DNA of 64,000 nucleotides from JAJYLM01 sp964547905 (GTDB lineage: Bacteria; JAMCPX01): assembly GCA_964547905.1 (NCBI GenBank), contig CAZJPN010000089.1:43766-107765 (forward strand), in the 5' to 3' direction. The notes beneath the pieces are model-generated. The model saw nothing but the letters and a program-made list of their open reading frames with translations, did no database searches and was not told where the DNA came from. Shown piece by piece: positions 1 through 9,654 of this stretch. The translations under genes were made by a program, and so were the position numbers. Within the stretch, counting starts at the first letter, position 1; every line of letters starts with the position of its first letter.

Positions 1-1045
1 CAGCCATAACGCACCATGTTTCTACGGGTTTGTATGCTATGCCAAGTTTTGGTACATATATGTCATTGAATGCTTGGCCTGCGTATGTAACTCCGGTATT
101 GGGATCAACATATGATTCATCTTGAGGTTTAACACCATGATTATCTATGTAGCCTGACCATCCAACCCATGTAAGATCTCCTTCCAGTTCGAGATTATCC
201 ATTGGTTTGTACATGATACCAAGAGAGACGTGTGCGGGTGTATAAAATAAAATCTGATTGATTGTTTGCGTAAATTGACTTGCAACAGGAAGCCCTTCGG
301 GATTCATATGAACAAATGCTGCGCCGATGATCGGAAAATCATCTGCGCTCATATATGAAAGTCCAACCTTAAAACGATTGGACGGATGGAACAGTATGCC
401 AAGATTTGCCACATAGGTATACTTTTGGGTATTATCAACGTTCATATACCAGTCAGATTGATTCAATGGATTAGGGAGGTAAACATCGTCATAGGTAAGC
501 GATTTAACAAACAGTGAAACTCCGCCTCCAATGGACAGATAGGGCAGTACCTTAAAAGCAATTGTTGGGAGTATGATCTGTTCTTCTGTGTTATTTTCAA
601 GCATTTCGAAATACAACTTGTTTGTAAAATATCCTTCGGTTTCATCGGCATAATGCGCTATCTGCTGCTGGGTATCGCTCAAAGGCGTATACAGAGAGAT
701 TCCAATACTAATGAAATCCTCTATAAACCTATGCGTTATACCTACAGCAATACCCTCGATATTCTTGTCATCCGTATTCTGAAGACCGGATCCGAAAGGC
801 TTTATGTAGAGGTGATTCACAGCCACGATAAAATTGACACCTACCGATTCCTTTGTCTGAGTAATGCCGGCAGGATTGTAATAAGTAGCTGTCCAATCAT
901 CTGCAGAGGCTGTCCTTGCATTACCCATTGCAATACCTGTTGCATCAACGCCAAAGGTATCAAACACACTTGCGTTTGCATAAGCACCGTAACCAAGTAC
1001 CATACTAACAGTAAAGAGCAACATCTTTTTTATTATAGGTTCCAT
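1..1045 (-). CDS. fadL: FadL/OmpP1-family outer-membrane transporter (3' end outside window)
   Basis: The reading frame opens at an ATG at 1045, ten bases after AAAGGA, and stays open to the window edge, giving 348 residues without the C terminus. The N terminus is a signal peptide (positive start, hydrophobic LLFTVSMVLGYGAYA core, AYANA cleavage-like end). The mature start has the family hallmark: a G-x-A-x-GNA stretch followed by YYNPAGIT. The rest alternates aromatic and polar residues as beta-barrels do. FadL-family channels carry long-chain fatty acids and other hydrophobic compounds across the outer membrane. The gene lies downstream, on the same strand, of an acyl-CoA ligase and a 3-hydroxyacyl-CoA dehydrogenase, which supports a fatty-acid role. 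The substrate cannot be told from the sequence. Confidence 0.85.
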   Translation of the reverse strand, partial: MEPIIKKMLLFTVSMVLGYGAYANASVFDTFGVDATGIAMGNARTASADDWTATYYNPAGITQTKESVGVNFIVAVNHLYIKPFGSGLQNTDDKNIEGIAVGITHRFIEDFISIGISLYTPLSDTQQQIAHYADETEGYFTNKLYFEMLENNTEEQIILPTIAFKVLPYLSIGGGVSLFVKSLTYDDVYLPNPLNQSDWYMNVDNTQKYTYVANLGILFHPSNRFKVGLSYMSADDFPIIGAAFVHMNPEGLPVASQFTQTINQILFYTPAHVSLGIMYKPMDNLELEGDLTWVGWSGYIDNHGVKPQDESYVDPNTGVTYAGQAFNDIYVPKLGIAYKPVETWCVMA

Positions 1046-1251
1046 TGGGTTTCATCCTTTCTTTATCTTTCCATTAACAACTTTTCTCCACGCAAAAACA
1101 CTATGATTCTTTGAATTGTAATTCAGTTTATGAATCTAATTTTTTAAGATTAGACCCCCTCTAAAAAGCTGTCAATTCTTTTAAACAACAAAACTATCTG
1201 CTGTTATGTCATTTCTGGACGCATATATATACAATTTTTATCTTACGTTTA

Positions 1252-2898
1252 TCAACCAGCGTATTGTTTCTTTAATGCAACCTTGTTGATTTTACCTACA
1301 CTCGTCTTTGCGATTGTTTCTACAATTTCAACACGATCCGGTACCGCATAACTATGCAACTGTCCCTTTTCCACAAACTTTTTCATAAATACCTTAATAT
1401 CGTTACCCGTTATTTTATCCTTATACTGAGGCTTCAATACTACCAATGCAAGCGGCCGCTCACCCCATTTTTGATCCGAAACTCCGATCACCGCCGCTTC
1501 AGAGACAGCTTCGTGTTGACTGATAAGGCTCTCTAACATCAAGGAAGAAACCCATTCACCGCCACTCTTAATGACATCCTTTATACGATCGGTAATGAGA
1601 ACATAACCTTCTTCGTCTATATTTGCGACATCTCCGGAGTGTAACCAGCCCTTTCGCCAGAGCTCTTTAGTCTTTTCGGGTTCTTTATAGTACGACTCGG
1701 TAAGCCATGGAGTACGGATAACAAGCTCTCCGTTGGTCTTTCCATCATGGGGAAGAAAATTATCATTACCATCGACAATCTCTACTTCACTGAGAGGGAA
1801 AGGCACGCCAGTTTTTACAAGATAGTCAAGTTTCTTTTCCATGTCCCAGCCCGTCATATATTCCTTAAGCAGAGCAAATGTTACGGCAGGACAGGTTTCT
1901 GACATACCATAAGCAGCCCATACCTTAATTCCAAGATCGAATGATGTCTTGGCTAATCCCCTTGGCAAAGCAGAGCCGCCGATATCCAACTGCCAGTGAG
2001 AAAGATCCACTGTTTTAGCCATGGGATGGCCTATCACCATTAAAAGTATTGCCGGAACGCAATGACTGAATGTAACTTTTTCATTCTGAATAAGCTTAAG
2101 AATGGCTTCGGGTTCATAACGTCCTGGATATACCTGTTTCGTCCCCAAAAGGGTAGCTAAATAAGGAACTCCCCATGCATGTACATGAAACATAGGGGTT
2201 AAAGGCATATAAACATCGTTCGACTTGAACTTTCCAATGCCCGACTCATAAAGACCTGCCATACCTATACCAAGTGTATGTAACACCAACTGTCTATGCG
2301 AGAAATAAACACCTTTCGGCATACCGGTGGTACCCGTAGTATAAAAAATAGTAGCCCTTGTATTTTCATCCAGATCTGGAAAATCGTAAGACGGCTGTGC
2401 ATTTTTAAGCATTTCCTCATACTCGATAGTTATAGGTATTTTAGTTTCCGGTGTCTTTTGCTCATCTTTGAGAAGGATAACCTTTTTGACAGTTGTCAAT
2501 TTGCCCCAGATAGATTCCAAAAGAGGGAGGAAATCAGTATGCACAAGTACTACATCATCTTCAGCGTGATTCATTATATAAAGAATGGTTTCCGGTGATA
2601 ATCGCCAGTTCATTGTATGTAGAACAGCTCCCATCATCGGCACGGCAAAATAAGATTCTAAATAGCGATTACTGTCATAATCAAATACGCATACCGTATT
2701 CCCGGGCTTTACACCCAATTTCTCCAGACCATTGGCCAATTTGTTAATGCGCTCATAGAGGGTTTTATAAGTAAGTCGAACTTTATCCCGATAAACAATT
2801 TCTTTGTTGGGAGAATAAACGAGCGGTGTGTTCAGAATTTTTTTGATAATCAACGGATACTTATAATTTTCACCTGCCTGATAAATTTTTTGCGACAT
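1252..2898 (-). CDS. Medium/long-chain fatty acid-CoA ligase (AMP-forming)
   Basis: A 548-residue member of the acyl-adenylate superfamily, which activates a fatty acid with ATP and CoA through an acyl-AMP. The phosphate-binding loop TTGTTGMPKG sits at residues 187-196. The C-terminal part has GWLHSGD, ITDRIKDVIKSGGEWVSS and a final KTSVGKINK lysine region, all typical of the family. Length and overall pattern resemble AlkK/FadD-type medium- to long-chain ligases rather than acetyl-CoA synthetase, which is about 650 residues. No signal peptide or membrane segment is seen, so it is cytosolic. The start is fixed by AGGAGG seven bases before the ATG. It lies between the dehydrogenase (110 bp upstream) and fadL (206 bp downstream), and probably forms a fatty-acid use unit with them. 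Chain-length preference is inference. Confidence 0.9.
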   Translation of the reverse strand: MSQKIYQAGENYKYPLIIKKILNTPLVYSPNKEIVYRDKVRLTYKTLYERINKLANGLEKLGVKPGNTVCVFDYDSNRYLESYFAVPMMGAVLHTMNWRLSPETILYIMNHAEDDVVLVHTDFLPLLESIWGKLTTVKKVILLKDEQKTPETKIPITIEYEEMLKNAQPSYDFPDLDENTRATIFYTTGTTGMPKGVYFSHRQLVLHTLGIGMAGLYESGIGKFKSNDVYMPLTPMFHVHAWGVPYLATLLGTKQVYPGRYEPEAILKLIQNEKVTFSHCVPAILLMVIGHPMAKTVDLSHWQLDIGGSALPRGLAKTSFDLGIKVWAAYGMSETCPAVTFALLKEYMTGWDMEKKLDYLVKTGVPFPLSEVEIVDGNDNFLPHDGKTNGELVIRTPWLTESYYKEPEKTKELWRKGWLHSGDVANIDEEGYVLITDRIKDVIKSGGEWVSSLMLESLISQHEAVSEAAVIGVSDQKWGERPLALVVLKPQYKDKITGNDIKVFMKKFVEKGQLHSYAVPDRVEIVETIAKTSVGKINKVALKKQYAG

Positions 2899-3008
2899 AA
2901 TTAACCTCCTAATTCTTTTAATTTAAAATCTTAGCAAACATTCGAGAGTTATCTAACCCTTATTAACGTTTTATCAATCTTATCTGTGTTTATTTTGATC
3001 ATAAACGT

Positions 3009-3884
3009 CTATTTTTTAACATTATAATCATAAAAACCCTTGCCAGTTTTGCGACCCCATTCCTTTTTGATAAATTTTTCTACAATGATTGGTGAAGGCT
3101 TTTGGGCAGGGTCCCCTGTTTCCTGATAACGTTCCATATTGATATAGTAAGACAGGTCTATACCGGTAAGATCCAATAGTTTAAAAGGCCCTATAGTATG
3201 ACCCAACCCCAGTGTTACGGCAGTATCGATATCCTCAAAAGAGGCGATGTCCATATCGTAAAGGAAAAGGGCCTCATTAATAATAGCGGACAGAACACGA
3301 TTGACCAAAAAGCCGTATATTTCCTTTTTTAATATAACAGGAGTCTTTTCTAGACTTTTTGTAAGCGCAACAACCGTATTGAATGTTTCTTCTGAAACAT
3401 GCGGGCCCTTGATTACCTCTACAAGTTTCATAACCATTACAGGATTGAAAAAATGCATGTTACATACCTTATCCGGTCGGGTTGTAGCATCGGCAATTTT
3501 GGAACTAACAATGAATGAACTGTTTGTTGCAAGGATGGTGCGTTTTGGGCAAATCCTATCTAACTCGGCAAACAACTGCCGTTTTAAAGCAAGCTTCTCT
3601 ATAATGGCCTCAATCACAAAATCGGCATCAACTGCTGCCTCTTTAAGATTGGGTGTAAAAGAAAGATTGGCTTTGGCTTGCCGTGTCACTTCCTCGGTTA
3701 ACTTTCCTTTGGCAACGCGATCAGGCAAGTACGAATCGATAAATTCTTTTGCTTTTTTGATGGCGTCCACACTAACATCGGTACATGCCACTCTATAGCC
3801 GTTTAAAGCAGCACACAAAGCGATCTCGTGTCCCATGGTTCCAGCACCCACAACACAAATTTTTTTGATACCAGAAACAGTCAT
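3009..3884 (-). CDS. 3-hydroxyacyl-CoA (3-hydroxybutyryl-CoA) dehydrogenase
   Basis: A 291-residue single-domain NAD-dependent dehydrogenase of the HCDH family, which interconverts 3-hydroxyacyl-CoA and 3-ketoacyl-CoA. The Rossmann motif VVGAGTMG is at residues 11-18. MHFFNP at 143-148 carries the catalytic histidine, followed by VEVIKG with the partner glutamate. The C terminus has the conserved GRKTGKGFYDY. The length matches stand-alone Hbd/PaaH enzymes rather than the fused FadB/FadJ type. GGAAAGGGG lies upstream of the ATG. It is first in the same-strand series HCDH, acyl-CoA ligase, FadL. It may work in beta-oxidation or in the reverse direction, which sequence alone cannot decide. Confidence 0.9.
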   Translation of the reverse strand: MTVSGIKKICVVGAGTMGHEIALCAALNGYRVACTDVSVDAIKKAKEFIDSYLPDRVAKGKLTEEVTRQAKANLSFTPNLKEAAVDADFVIEAIIEKLALKRQLFAELDRICPKRTILATNSSFIVSSKIADATTRPDKVCNMHFFNPVMVMKLVEVIKGPHVSEETFNTVVALTKSLEKTPVILKKEIYGFLVNRVLSAIINEALFLYDMDIASFEDIDTAVTLGLGHTIGPFKLLDLTGIDLSYYINMERYQETGDPAQKPSPIIVEKFIKKEWGRKTGKGFYDYNVKK

Positions 3885-3907
3885 AATAACATCCCCTTTC
3901 CATCTTT

Positions 3908-3980
3908 TTAATAAACCACGTAAGTTTATTAAGCATCCAGCAGTCGAATTAAAACCTCCATGTATCAGAGAACTATTATA
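3908..3980 (-). promoter_or_regulatory. Candidate operator and -10 box for the fatty-acid cluster
   Basis: A perfect 9-bp inverted repeat, TTAATAAAC/GTTTATTAA with a 7-base spacer, covers 3908-3932, 24 bases upstream of the dehydrogenase start. A perfect TATAAT on the minus strand is at 3975-3980; no good -35 box is visible at normal spacing. Size and symmetry are those of a dimeric repressor site (TetR- or GntR-type regulators of fatty-acid genes bind such sites), but the cognate regulator is not in the window. It could also form a weak hairpin in the leader. Confidence 0.45.
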
Positions 3981-4173
3981 AGAGAACCATCCGTGCTACC
4001 TGTTAAATATTAATCCTGCCGCTTCGGTGTTTGCTATGAAAGGAATTATCCTAAAACACAAGTTTTAATGTAGAGAACTTTATTGTTTTTGAAACAGGAT
4101 GTCAAGTAAGTTTAATGTGGTGATGTCTCAAATAAGTTTTTATGTCAATCTAAAATCAATCGATTATTGACAT

Positions 4174-5238
4174 CTAATCGCCCTTTTCAAGCTTATCAAG
4201 TATAGAATCTATTTCATCAAGTTCTTTTTGTTTTTTCGGCTTTGCTTTCATTTCTACGGACTCCTGAGTGACAGGATTCGGCTTGGCAGCAGGAGAAGGC
4301 GATACCGATATTTTTTGTTTCGGCTGGACAATCTCCTGGACCACTGGCTGCTGAGCAGATTCCACGATCAGTTCTTCATCTTTTGTATCCGCCGCTTCGA
4401 CTGATTCCTTTTTCTCTGTTTGTTCACTCGTTATACCGAGATCCGACACCACACTGTCTATAATTCTACTGTCAATAACCTTGGCCTTGACGAGAAAACC
4501 TTCAAACAGCGCATTCGAAGAAATAATATTTATCATCCTTGGTATGCCGTTCGAATAATAATGAATCTTTTCGATAGCGTCAGGCGTAAATATCTCTTCT
4601 TTATTGCCTGCAAGTCCCAATCTATGTTTTACATAAGCTTCTGTGGATTCATAATTAAAAGATTCGAGCCTGTATTTCAATGCTACTCGCTGTGCAAGCG
4701 GACTATCGAGCAACAGATTCTCCTCTATCTCCGGCATACCAAAAAATACGAATGTAATCAGTTTTCTGTCGGGCGCTTCAAGATTTAGCAGCCCCCTGAA
4801 CTCCTCCATCATTTCTTTTGTTTTCAACATCTGAGCTTCGTCTATCAAAACAACAGCCTTTTTGTGCTGTTCGTATAATTCATTCAATCTTTCGTATAAT
4901 TGAGACAGCAGTGTAATTTTATTATCCGAAGGCTCGGCAACGCCGAGTTGCATTGCTATTTTTTTAAGCAGCCAGTCGGCGGTTATCCCTGAATGAATAA
5001 TAACAAGCAATGCAGACTCATACTCTTCTTCTGGCAGACTATCAAGCATACGTCGAGCAAGGGTGGTCTTCCCTGTGCCTATGTCCCCTATAAGCAGGGC
5101 AAGCCCTTTCATCGAATCAACAGCATACATCAACCTTACAAGCGCCTTTGAATGTTGAGCACTATTATAATAAAACTTTATGTCAGGCGCACTTGAAAAT
5201 GGCTCTTCATTTAACTTATAAAAATCCAGATAATTCAT
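4174..5238 (-). CDS. ExeA/GspA-like AAA+ ATPase
   Basis: A 354-residue ATPase of the ExeA/TniB-like AAA group. It starts with the typical FYKLNEEPFSSAPD segment. Walker A is GDIGTGKTT at 51-59 and Walker B with the following Gln is LIDEAQ at 131-136; a sensor-like region and a helical lid follow to about residue 260. From about 275 the chain is a low-complexity tail rich in Glu, Lys and Pro and ends in a short charged helix. Unlike classical ExeA it has no visible membrane segment or peptidoglycan-binding domain. It starts 11 bases after the end of the 1012-residue TPR gene, so the two are one transcript. Relatives assist secretin assembly, pili or polysaccharide export; the specific role here is unknown. 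Confidence 0.8.
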   Translation of the reverse strand: MNYLDFYKLNEEPFSSAPDIKFYYNSAQHSKALVRLMYAVDSMKGLALLIGDIGTGKTTLARRMLDSLPEEEYESALLVIIHSGITADWLLKKIAMQLGVAEPSDNKITLLSQLYERLNELYEQHKKAVVLIDEAQMLKTKEMMEEFRGLLNLEAPDRKLITFVFFGMPEIEENLLLDSPLAQRVALKYRLESFNYESTEAYVKHRLGLAGNKEEIFTPDAIEKIHYYSNGIPRMINIISSNALFEGFLVKAKVIDSRIIDSVVSDLGITSEQTEKKESVEAADTKDEELIVESAQQPVVQEIVQPKQKISVSPSPAAKPNPVTQESVEMKAKPKKQKELDEIDSILDKLEKGD

Positions 5239-5249
5239 TGCGCTCCTTT

Positions 5250-8200
5250 TTAAATATATGAGACCTTTTTCTTAGTCTGTTTCACCCTGTTTTGGCCTAT
5301 ATCTGCATCTTCCTTCACCTGATTCTGTTCATTTAAATTATTTATTTTACCTTGCTCTGTTTGAATTATAATATCTGTTTTTTGTTTTTCGATCGATTTT
5401 GAATCATGCTCTTCGGGTATATCTTCTTTTAACAAGCTGTCCAGGGTAAGTTTCTCTGGCTTTCCCTCTTGCTCCAATCCATCCCTCACAAACTCCTCGA
5501 GTTTATCAAGTTTATCCTTTACATCTCTGAATTTTCCATCTATCTTTCCAACTTCATCAAAATAATTGTAAGCTTTCTTCATATCTCCGTAAGCTTCAAA
5601 AGCTATAGCAAATTCGTACAATAAACCAATATTCTCTGCTTTTATGCCTTCCTTAGCCTCCAATGCCTGTTTATACATCTCTATTGCCTTACCCGGTAAT
5701 CCTTTCCCCATATAACTCATTCCAAGCATTATAAGCCCATCTGCTTTTCTATCAGGTGAGAGTATTGCTATATTAAATTCATTTATAGCCTCATCTATCA
5801 AACCCATTTCCTTGTAAGCTATCCCGAGATTATAGTGCGTTTCCGCATCCTGTTTATCAACGCTCTTCTCAACCCCTTTTTTGAAAGCTTCGAGTACCTC
5901 TTCGACACTAACCTGCTGCTCCTCTTCGGGAGGCTGCTGTACTTGGGATACGCCGATTGTTCCTGACAGTTCTTTTTCAAGCTCCTGCGCAAGATCAAAA
6001 AGGTCTTCATCTGCAGATACCGCAATTACATGCCCAACCTCTTTCTGAATAAAAGGTTCATCCAAATCAGGAATTTTTGACTCGATATGCGGATTTAATT
6101 TTTCCTCTTTTGCGAGTATATCGGCAAGTTTTTTTCTGGCTCTCTCATCATTTGGTGCGATGTTTAAAATCCTCCGTAGGATACCCTTTGCCTCGGATAA
6201 AATACCTTGCTGACAATAGAATTCTGCTTCATCTAAAGAATCGATTATATCTATACCTTCCCCTTGCTGTCCGATCTTAACATGCGTATCAGATTCAGAC
6301 TTTTCTGCCGGTTTGGAATATGTTTCCTTATCGACACGTGCAAGTTCTTCTTCGGAAAAATTGAAACCTATATCTTCTTCTTGTTTTTGTTTTGCAGTTA
6401 CATCGGCAACATCTTTTTTTGCCTCTTCAAACTCAGGTTCTAAATTTATCTGCTCAGGAATTGGGATTTCTTCTCTTGGCTCTTCTTGAAGAGGCTCATT
6501 GACCGATTTTTCTTCATCCGCATGTTGTTCCGATGATATTGTTTCGTACTCTTCGCCTATCTTTTTGTCTTGAGAAGCAGGAGACTCAACCTCAATCTCT
6601 ATACCCGTATCAATCTCATTAGGAGTCCCGTGTGCCTCGGAAGACATTTTTTCCATTTGTTCCTGCATTGTTTCTACATGTACATCCTCAACCAACGGCG
6701 TTTCTTCAAAAATGATTTTTTCTTCTCTTGACGTCCCGGGAGCTCGCTGTGCTGGTCGTTCTTTCTTAGTTACCAGAGGTTGCTCTTCCACAACATGTTC
6801 TGAAACATTTTCTTTTATTTCAGGAGTATAACCTATATGTGCTTTAAGTATCTCGTTGTCAGGATCATTGGCTATTGCCTGTTTAATGAAATCTTCAGCC
6901 TTTTCTATTTCACCTTGGGCCGTTAAGGCATTATAAAGGCTTTCAGCCAAACTTGAAGCTTCTTTATATTTTTTCCAAAGTTCATAAAGTTCAAACAGCT
7001 CTGTGAGTGCCCTAATGTGGGAAGGATTTACTTCAAGTATTTGATTAAGCTTCTCCACAGCCTTGGTATTCAATCCGTATCTTTTGTAAACCTGTGCTTC
7101 TGAAAAATATTTTTCTATTTCTTCCTGCGTTAATTTTTCTTTTTTGTTAATATCGGGTTGGACTATGACTTTCTGCGAAGGCCTCTGGACAATTTCCTTC
7201 ACAGGCTCCTGTTTGGGTATCTTTGCCTGTGGTTTTTCCACCTGTTTTTCTGTAATTATTTTCTGCTGCTTCTCAGTTTTTACCTCCTGCTTTCGATCTG
7301 TGGTTGTCTCTAAAGGTTCCGGCACAATCTCCTGCATAGGCCGGAACTCTGCCTTTGTACCTACAACTACTTGTAGTGCTTGTTGATCGGTCGGATCAAG
7401 CTCCAGGATCTTTTTATAGATATCCTGCATCTGCGAATCCAAACCTTCCTTAGAGTATAACTTTGCGACTTCCTTGTATGCAGATATTGCAAGAGGAATC
7501 TTATCCAGAGCCACATAGGTCTTTGCAAGGGCTATAAGAACATCCGTATCGGACTTACCTAAAGCTATAATCTCCTTAACCTTTAAAAGTACCTTTTGAT
7601 AATCGCCCCTTGAAGTGTATAATTTTATGAGTTGCTTTAATATGCTCATATCCCCAGATTTAATTGAGAGCATCCTCTCATAGACTGTAATGATATCTAT
7701 AGTTCTTTTTGCCTCGATAAGTTTTTCCGCAATTTTAGAAAGCTCGGTATATGCCTGATCTTTTAGACCGTTCTTAATATAAAGTTCGGCAAGTTTCATC
7801 CTTCCGGGCAGATTTGACGGTTCCAGTTCTGTGATAGTTTGAAGTATGTTTAATGCATCCTGAGTCCGACCTTCCCTTTCATAGATGGCTATAGCAACTT
7901 TATAGTTAGAAACGGCTTCTGCTATAAGGTTTTTCCTTCTGAAGAGTTCTGCAAGCCTGAGATAAGCCTGCGAAGAAACAGGATTAATCGTCAAAAGCTG
8001 TCTATAAACAGCGATAGCCTTATCATAAAACCCGCTGTCTCTGAATATATTGGATGCAATCTCGTAATAGTTAGTAGCTTCTTCTTTCTTATCAAGCTTC
8101 AAAAAAAGTTCCGCTATCTTAAGTGCGGCCTGATTATTTTTGGGTTCTAATTCAAGGACTTTTTGCAAATCTTTTATAGCCTTATCAAACTGATTCTTAG

Positions 8201-8288
8201 CTATAAATTTATTTGCGCTTTCTATTAATTTATTTTTATCCACTCCAGCCAATGCGTCTCCTTCTTTGAGGGACTCTACCTTCTTCAT
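5250..8288 (-). CDS. Giant TPR-repeat protein with acidic linker
   Basis: A 1012-residue protein of repeated TPR helices. TPR units fill about residues 20-310, recur at about 390-480 and 690-730, and again at about 820-945. Between roughly 480 and 690 there is a long Glu-rich, low-complexity stretch with few hydrophobic residues, and shorter Gln/Lys/Pro linkers at 330-385. There is no signal peptide or membrane helix, so it should be a cytosolic scaffold. GAGGGG precedes the ATG. It is followed 11 bases later by the ExeA-like ATPase, suggesting that the scaffold and the ATPase act together. No family with an assigned function was recognised. Confidence 0.75.
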   Translation of the reverse strand: MKKVESLKEGDALAGVDKNKLIESANKFIAKNQFDKAIKDLQKVLELEPKNNQAALKIAELFLKLDKKEEATNYYEIASNIFRDSGFYDKAIAVYRQLLTINPVSSQAYLRLAELFRRKNLIAEAVSNYKVAIAIYEREGRTQDALNILQTITELEPSNLPGRMKLAELYIKNGLKDQAYTELSKIAEKLIEAKRTIDIITVYERMLSIKSGDMSILKQLIKLYTSRGDYQKVLLKVKEIIALGKSDTDVLIALAKTYVALDKIPLAISAYKEVAKLYSKEGLDSQMQDIYKKILELDPTDQQALQVVVGTKAEFRPMQEIVPEPLETTTDRKQEVKTEKQQKIITEKQVEKPQAKIPKQEPVKEIVQRPSQKVIVQPDINKKEKLTQEEIEKYFSEAQVYKRYGLNTKAVEKLNQILEVNPSHIRALTELFELYELWKKYKEASSLAESLYNALTAQGEIEKAEDFIKQAIANDPDNEILKAHIGYTPEIKENVSEHVVEEQPLVTKKERPAQRAPGTSREEKIIFEETPLVEDVHVETMQEQMEKMSSEAHGTPNEIDTGIEIEVESPASQDKKIGEEYETISSEQHADEEKSVNEPLQEEPREEIPIPEQINLEPEFEEAKKDVADVTAKQKQEEDIGFNFSEEELARVDKETYSKPAEKSESDTHVKIGQQGEGIDIIDSLDEAEFYCQQGILSEAKGILRRILNIAPNDERARKKLADILAKEEKLNPHIESKIPDLDEPFIQKEVGHVIAVSADEDLFDLAQELEKELSGTIGVSQVQQPPEEEQQVSVEEVLEAFKKGVEKSVDKQDAETHYNLGIAYKEMGLIDEAINEFNIAILSPDRKADGLIMLGMSYMGKGLPGKAIEMYKQALEAKEGIKAENIGLLYEFAIAFEAYGDMKKAYNYFDEVGKIDGKFRDVKDKLDKLEEFVRDGLEQEGKPEKLTLDSLLKEDIPEEHDSKSIEKQKTDIIIQTEQGKINNLNEQNQVKEDADIGQNRVKQTKKKVSYI

Positions 8289-8352
8289 AATTAGCCCCTC
8301 AATGAAAATTTGTCAAGTATGAGACCGTGAGATCCTGTTCGTGGTAACAAAC

Positions 8353-8383
8353 AAAAAAGGGCGTACAACGTACGCCCTTTTTT
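8353..8383 (-). terminator. Intrinsic terminator downstream of aspartate aminotransferase
   Basis: A 14-bp perfect inverted repeat (8353-8366 paired with 8370-8383) with a 3-base AAC loop. The stem ends in six A:T pairs, so either strand gives a GC stem followed by a U run. It lies 27 bases after the minus-strand aminotransferase stop and 65 bases before the TPR gene start, so it closes the rsmD-coaD-aminotransferase transcript. Confidence 0.9.
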
Positions 8384-8409
8384 ACCGACTTAAGCATTTA
8401 AAAATGATC

Positions 8410-9597
8410 TTACTCCAGCATAGCTACAGCCTGTTCTATCCTCTCAAGCCCTTTCTTTATGGTTTCCAGAGATGTAGCATATGAGAGCCTCATATTATCC
8501 TTTGCACCGAATGGTGCACCTGGGACAACGGCGACTTTTGCCTGCTCGAGCAGGAAATCGGCAAAATCAAATGAATCCTTTATGATTTTGCCTTTAAACT
8601 TTTTGCCGTATAGTCCGCTTATATTCGGGAATGCATAGAATGCCCCTTTGGGGGTGATGCAGGTAATACCTTGTATCTTATTCAGTCCCTCAACGATAAA
8701 CTTGCGTCTCTTGTCGAACTCGGCAACCATTTTTGTAACAGAATCCTGGGGACCTCTTAATGCCTCGACACTTGCTTTCATAGCAATCGATGTTGGGTTT
8801 GATGTGCTCTGGCTCTGTATGTTTTTCATACCGCTTATTATTTCCTTGGGACCCGCAGTAAAACCAATCCTCCATCCTGTCATTGCATACGTCTTTGATA
8901 CGCCATGTACGAGCAACGTCCTTGACTTCATGTCCTTTGCCTGAGCTATAGTAAAAAATTCTTCCCCATCATAGATAAGTTTTTCGTAAATATCGTCTGT
9001 TACAACAAACATGTTATGTTTTTTCACAACCTCAGCTATCTCTTCAAGTATCTGCCGCGGATATACAGCGCCTGAAGGGTTGCCCGGACTATTTATCAAC
9101 AGTATCTTCGTCTTCTTGGTTATGGCCTTTTCAACTGCCTCAGGCTTTAAAGCAAAGTTGTCCTTTTCTTTTGTTTTGACAAAAACGGATTTTGCACCTG
9201 CAACCCCGAACATCTCGGGATAGGATACCCAGTAGGGTGTCGGTATTATAACCTCGTCACCGGGATTTATCATTGCCAAAGCAATGTTGAATAATGCGTG
9301 CTTTGCACCAACCGATACTATTATTTCATTCCTTGAATACTCAAGACCGTTATCTCTCTTGAATTTCTCTATAACGGCATCCTTGAGATCCGGTATACCG
9401 TCAACAGGCATGTACTTCGTAAAACCTTTGTTTATGGCATCTATTGCAGCCTGTTTAATATTGTCGGGGGTATCAAAATCAGGCTCACCTGCTCCGAAGC
9501 CAACAACATCAATACCCTGTGCCTTCAATTCTTTTGCCTTCGTATCAATAGCCAGCGTAGCCGACGGCTTGATAGCTTTAGCCCTTTTAGATAACAT
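8410..9597 (-). CDS. aspC: Aspartate aminotransferase (class I, subgroup Ib-like)
   Basis: A 395-residue PLP-dependent fold-type I aminotransferase, moving the amino group between aspartate/glutamate and oxaloacetate/2-oxoglutarate. Visible residues are GAGEPDFDTP at 35-44, NSPGNPSGA at 169-177, the PLP-contact aspartates in VVTDDIYEKL near 201, and the Schiff-base lysine K235 in HGVSKTYAMTGWR. The length and the GEPDFDTP start fit subgroup Ib enzymes, some of which also act on prephenate. An AAAGGAG site precedes the ATG. It is followed by a strong terminator and preceded by coaD with a 57-base gap. A prephenate or aromatic preference cannot be excluded. Confidence 0.9.
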   Translation of the reverse strand: MLSKRAKAIKPSATLAIDTKAKELKAQGIDVVGFGAGEPDFDTPDNIKQAAIDAINKGFTKYMPVDGIPDLKDAVIEKFKRDNGLEYSRNEIIVSVGAKHALFNIALAMINPGDEVIIPTPYWVSYPEMFGVAGAKSVFVKTKEKDNFALKPEAVEKAITKKTKILLINSPGNPSGAVYPRQILEEIAEVVKKHNMFVVTDDIYEKLIYDGEEFFTIAQAKDMKSRTLLVHGVSKTYAMTGWRIGFTAGPKEIISGMKNIQSQSTSNPTSIAMKASVEALRGPQDSVTKMVAEFDKRRKFIVEGLNKIQGITCITPKGAFYAFPNISGLYGKKFKGKIIKDSFDFADFLLEQAKVAVVPGAPFGAKDNMRLSYATSLETIKKGLERIEQAVAMLE

Positions 9598-9654
9598 AAA
9601 TTTCTCCTTTTATTTTTTTATTTTTTTGTTTATCTGCAACATCGTTAGATATTT

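Noticed and set aside
463..651. A 62-codon minus-strand frame
   Set aside because: It lies out of frame inside the partial fadL gene, which reads through the whole region with clear FadL features.
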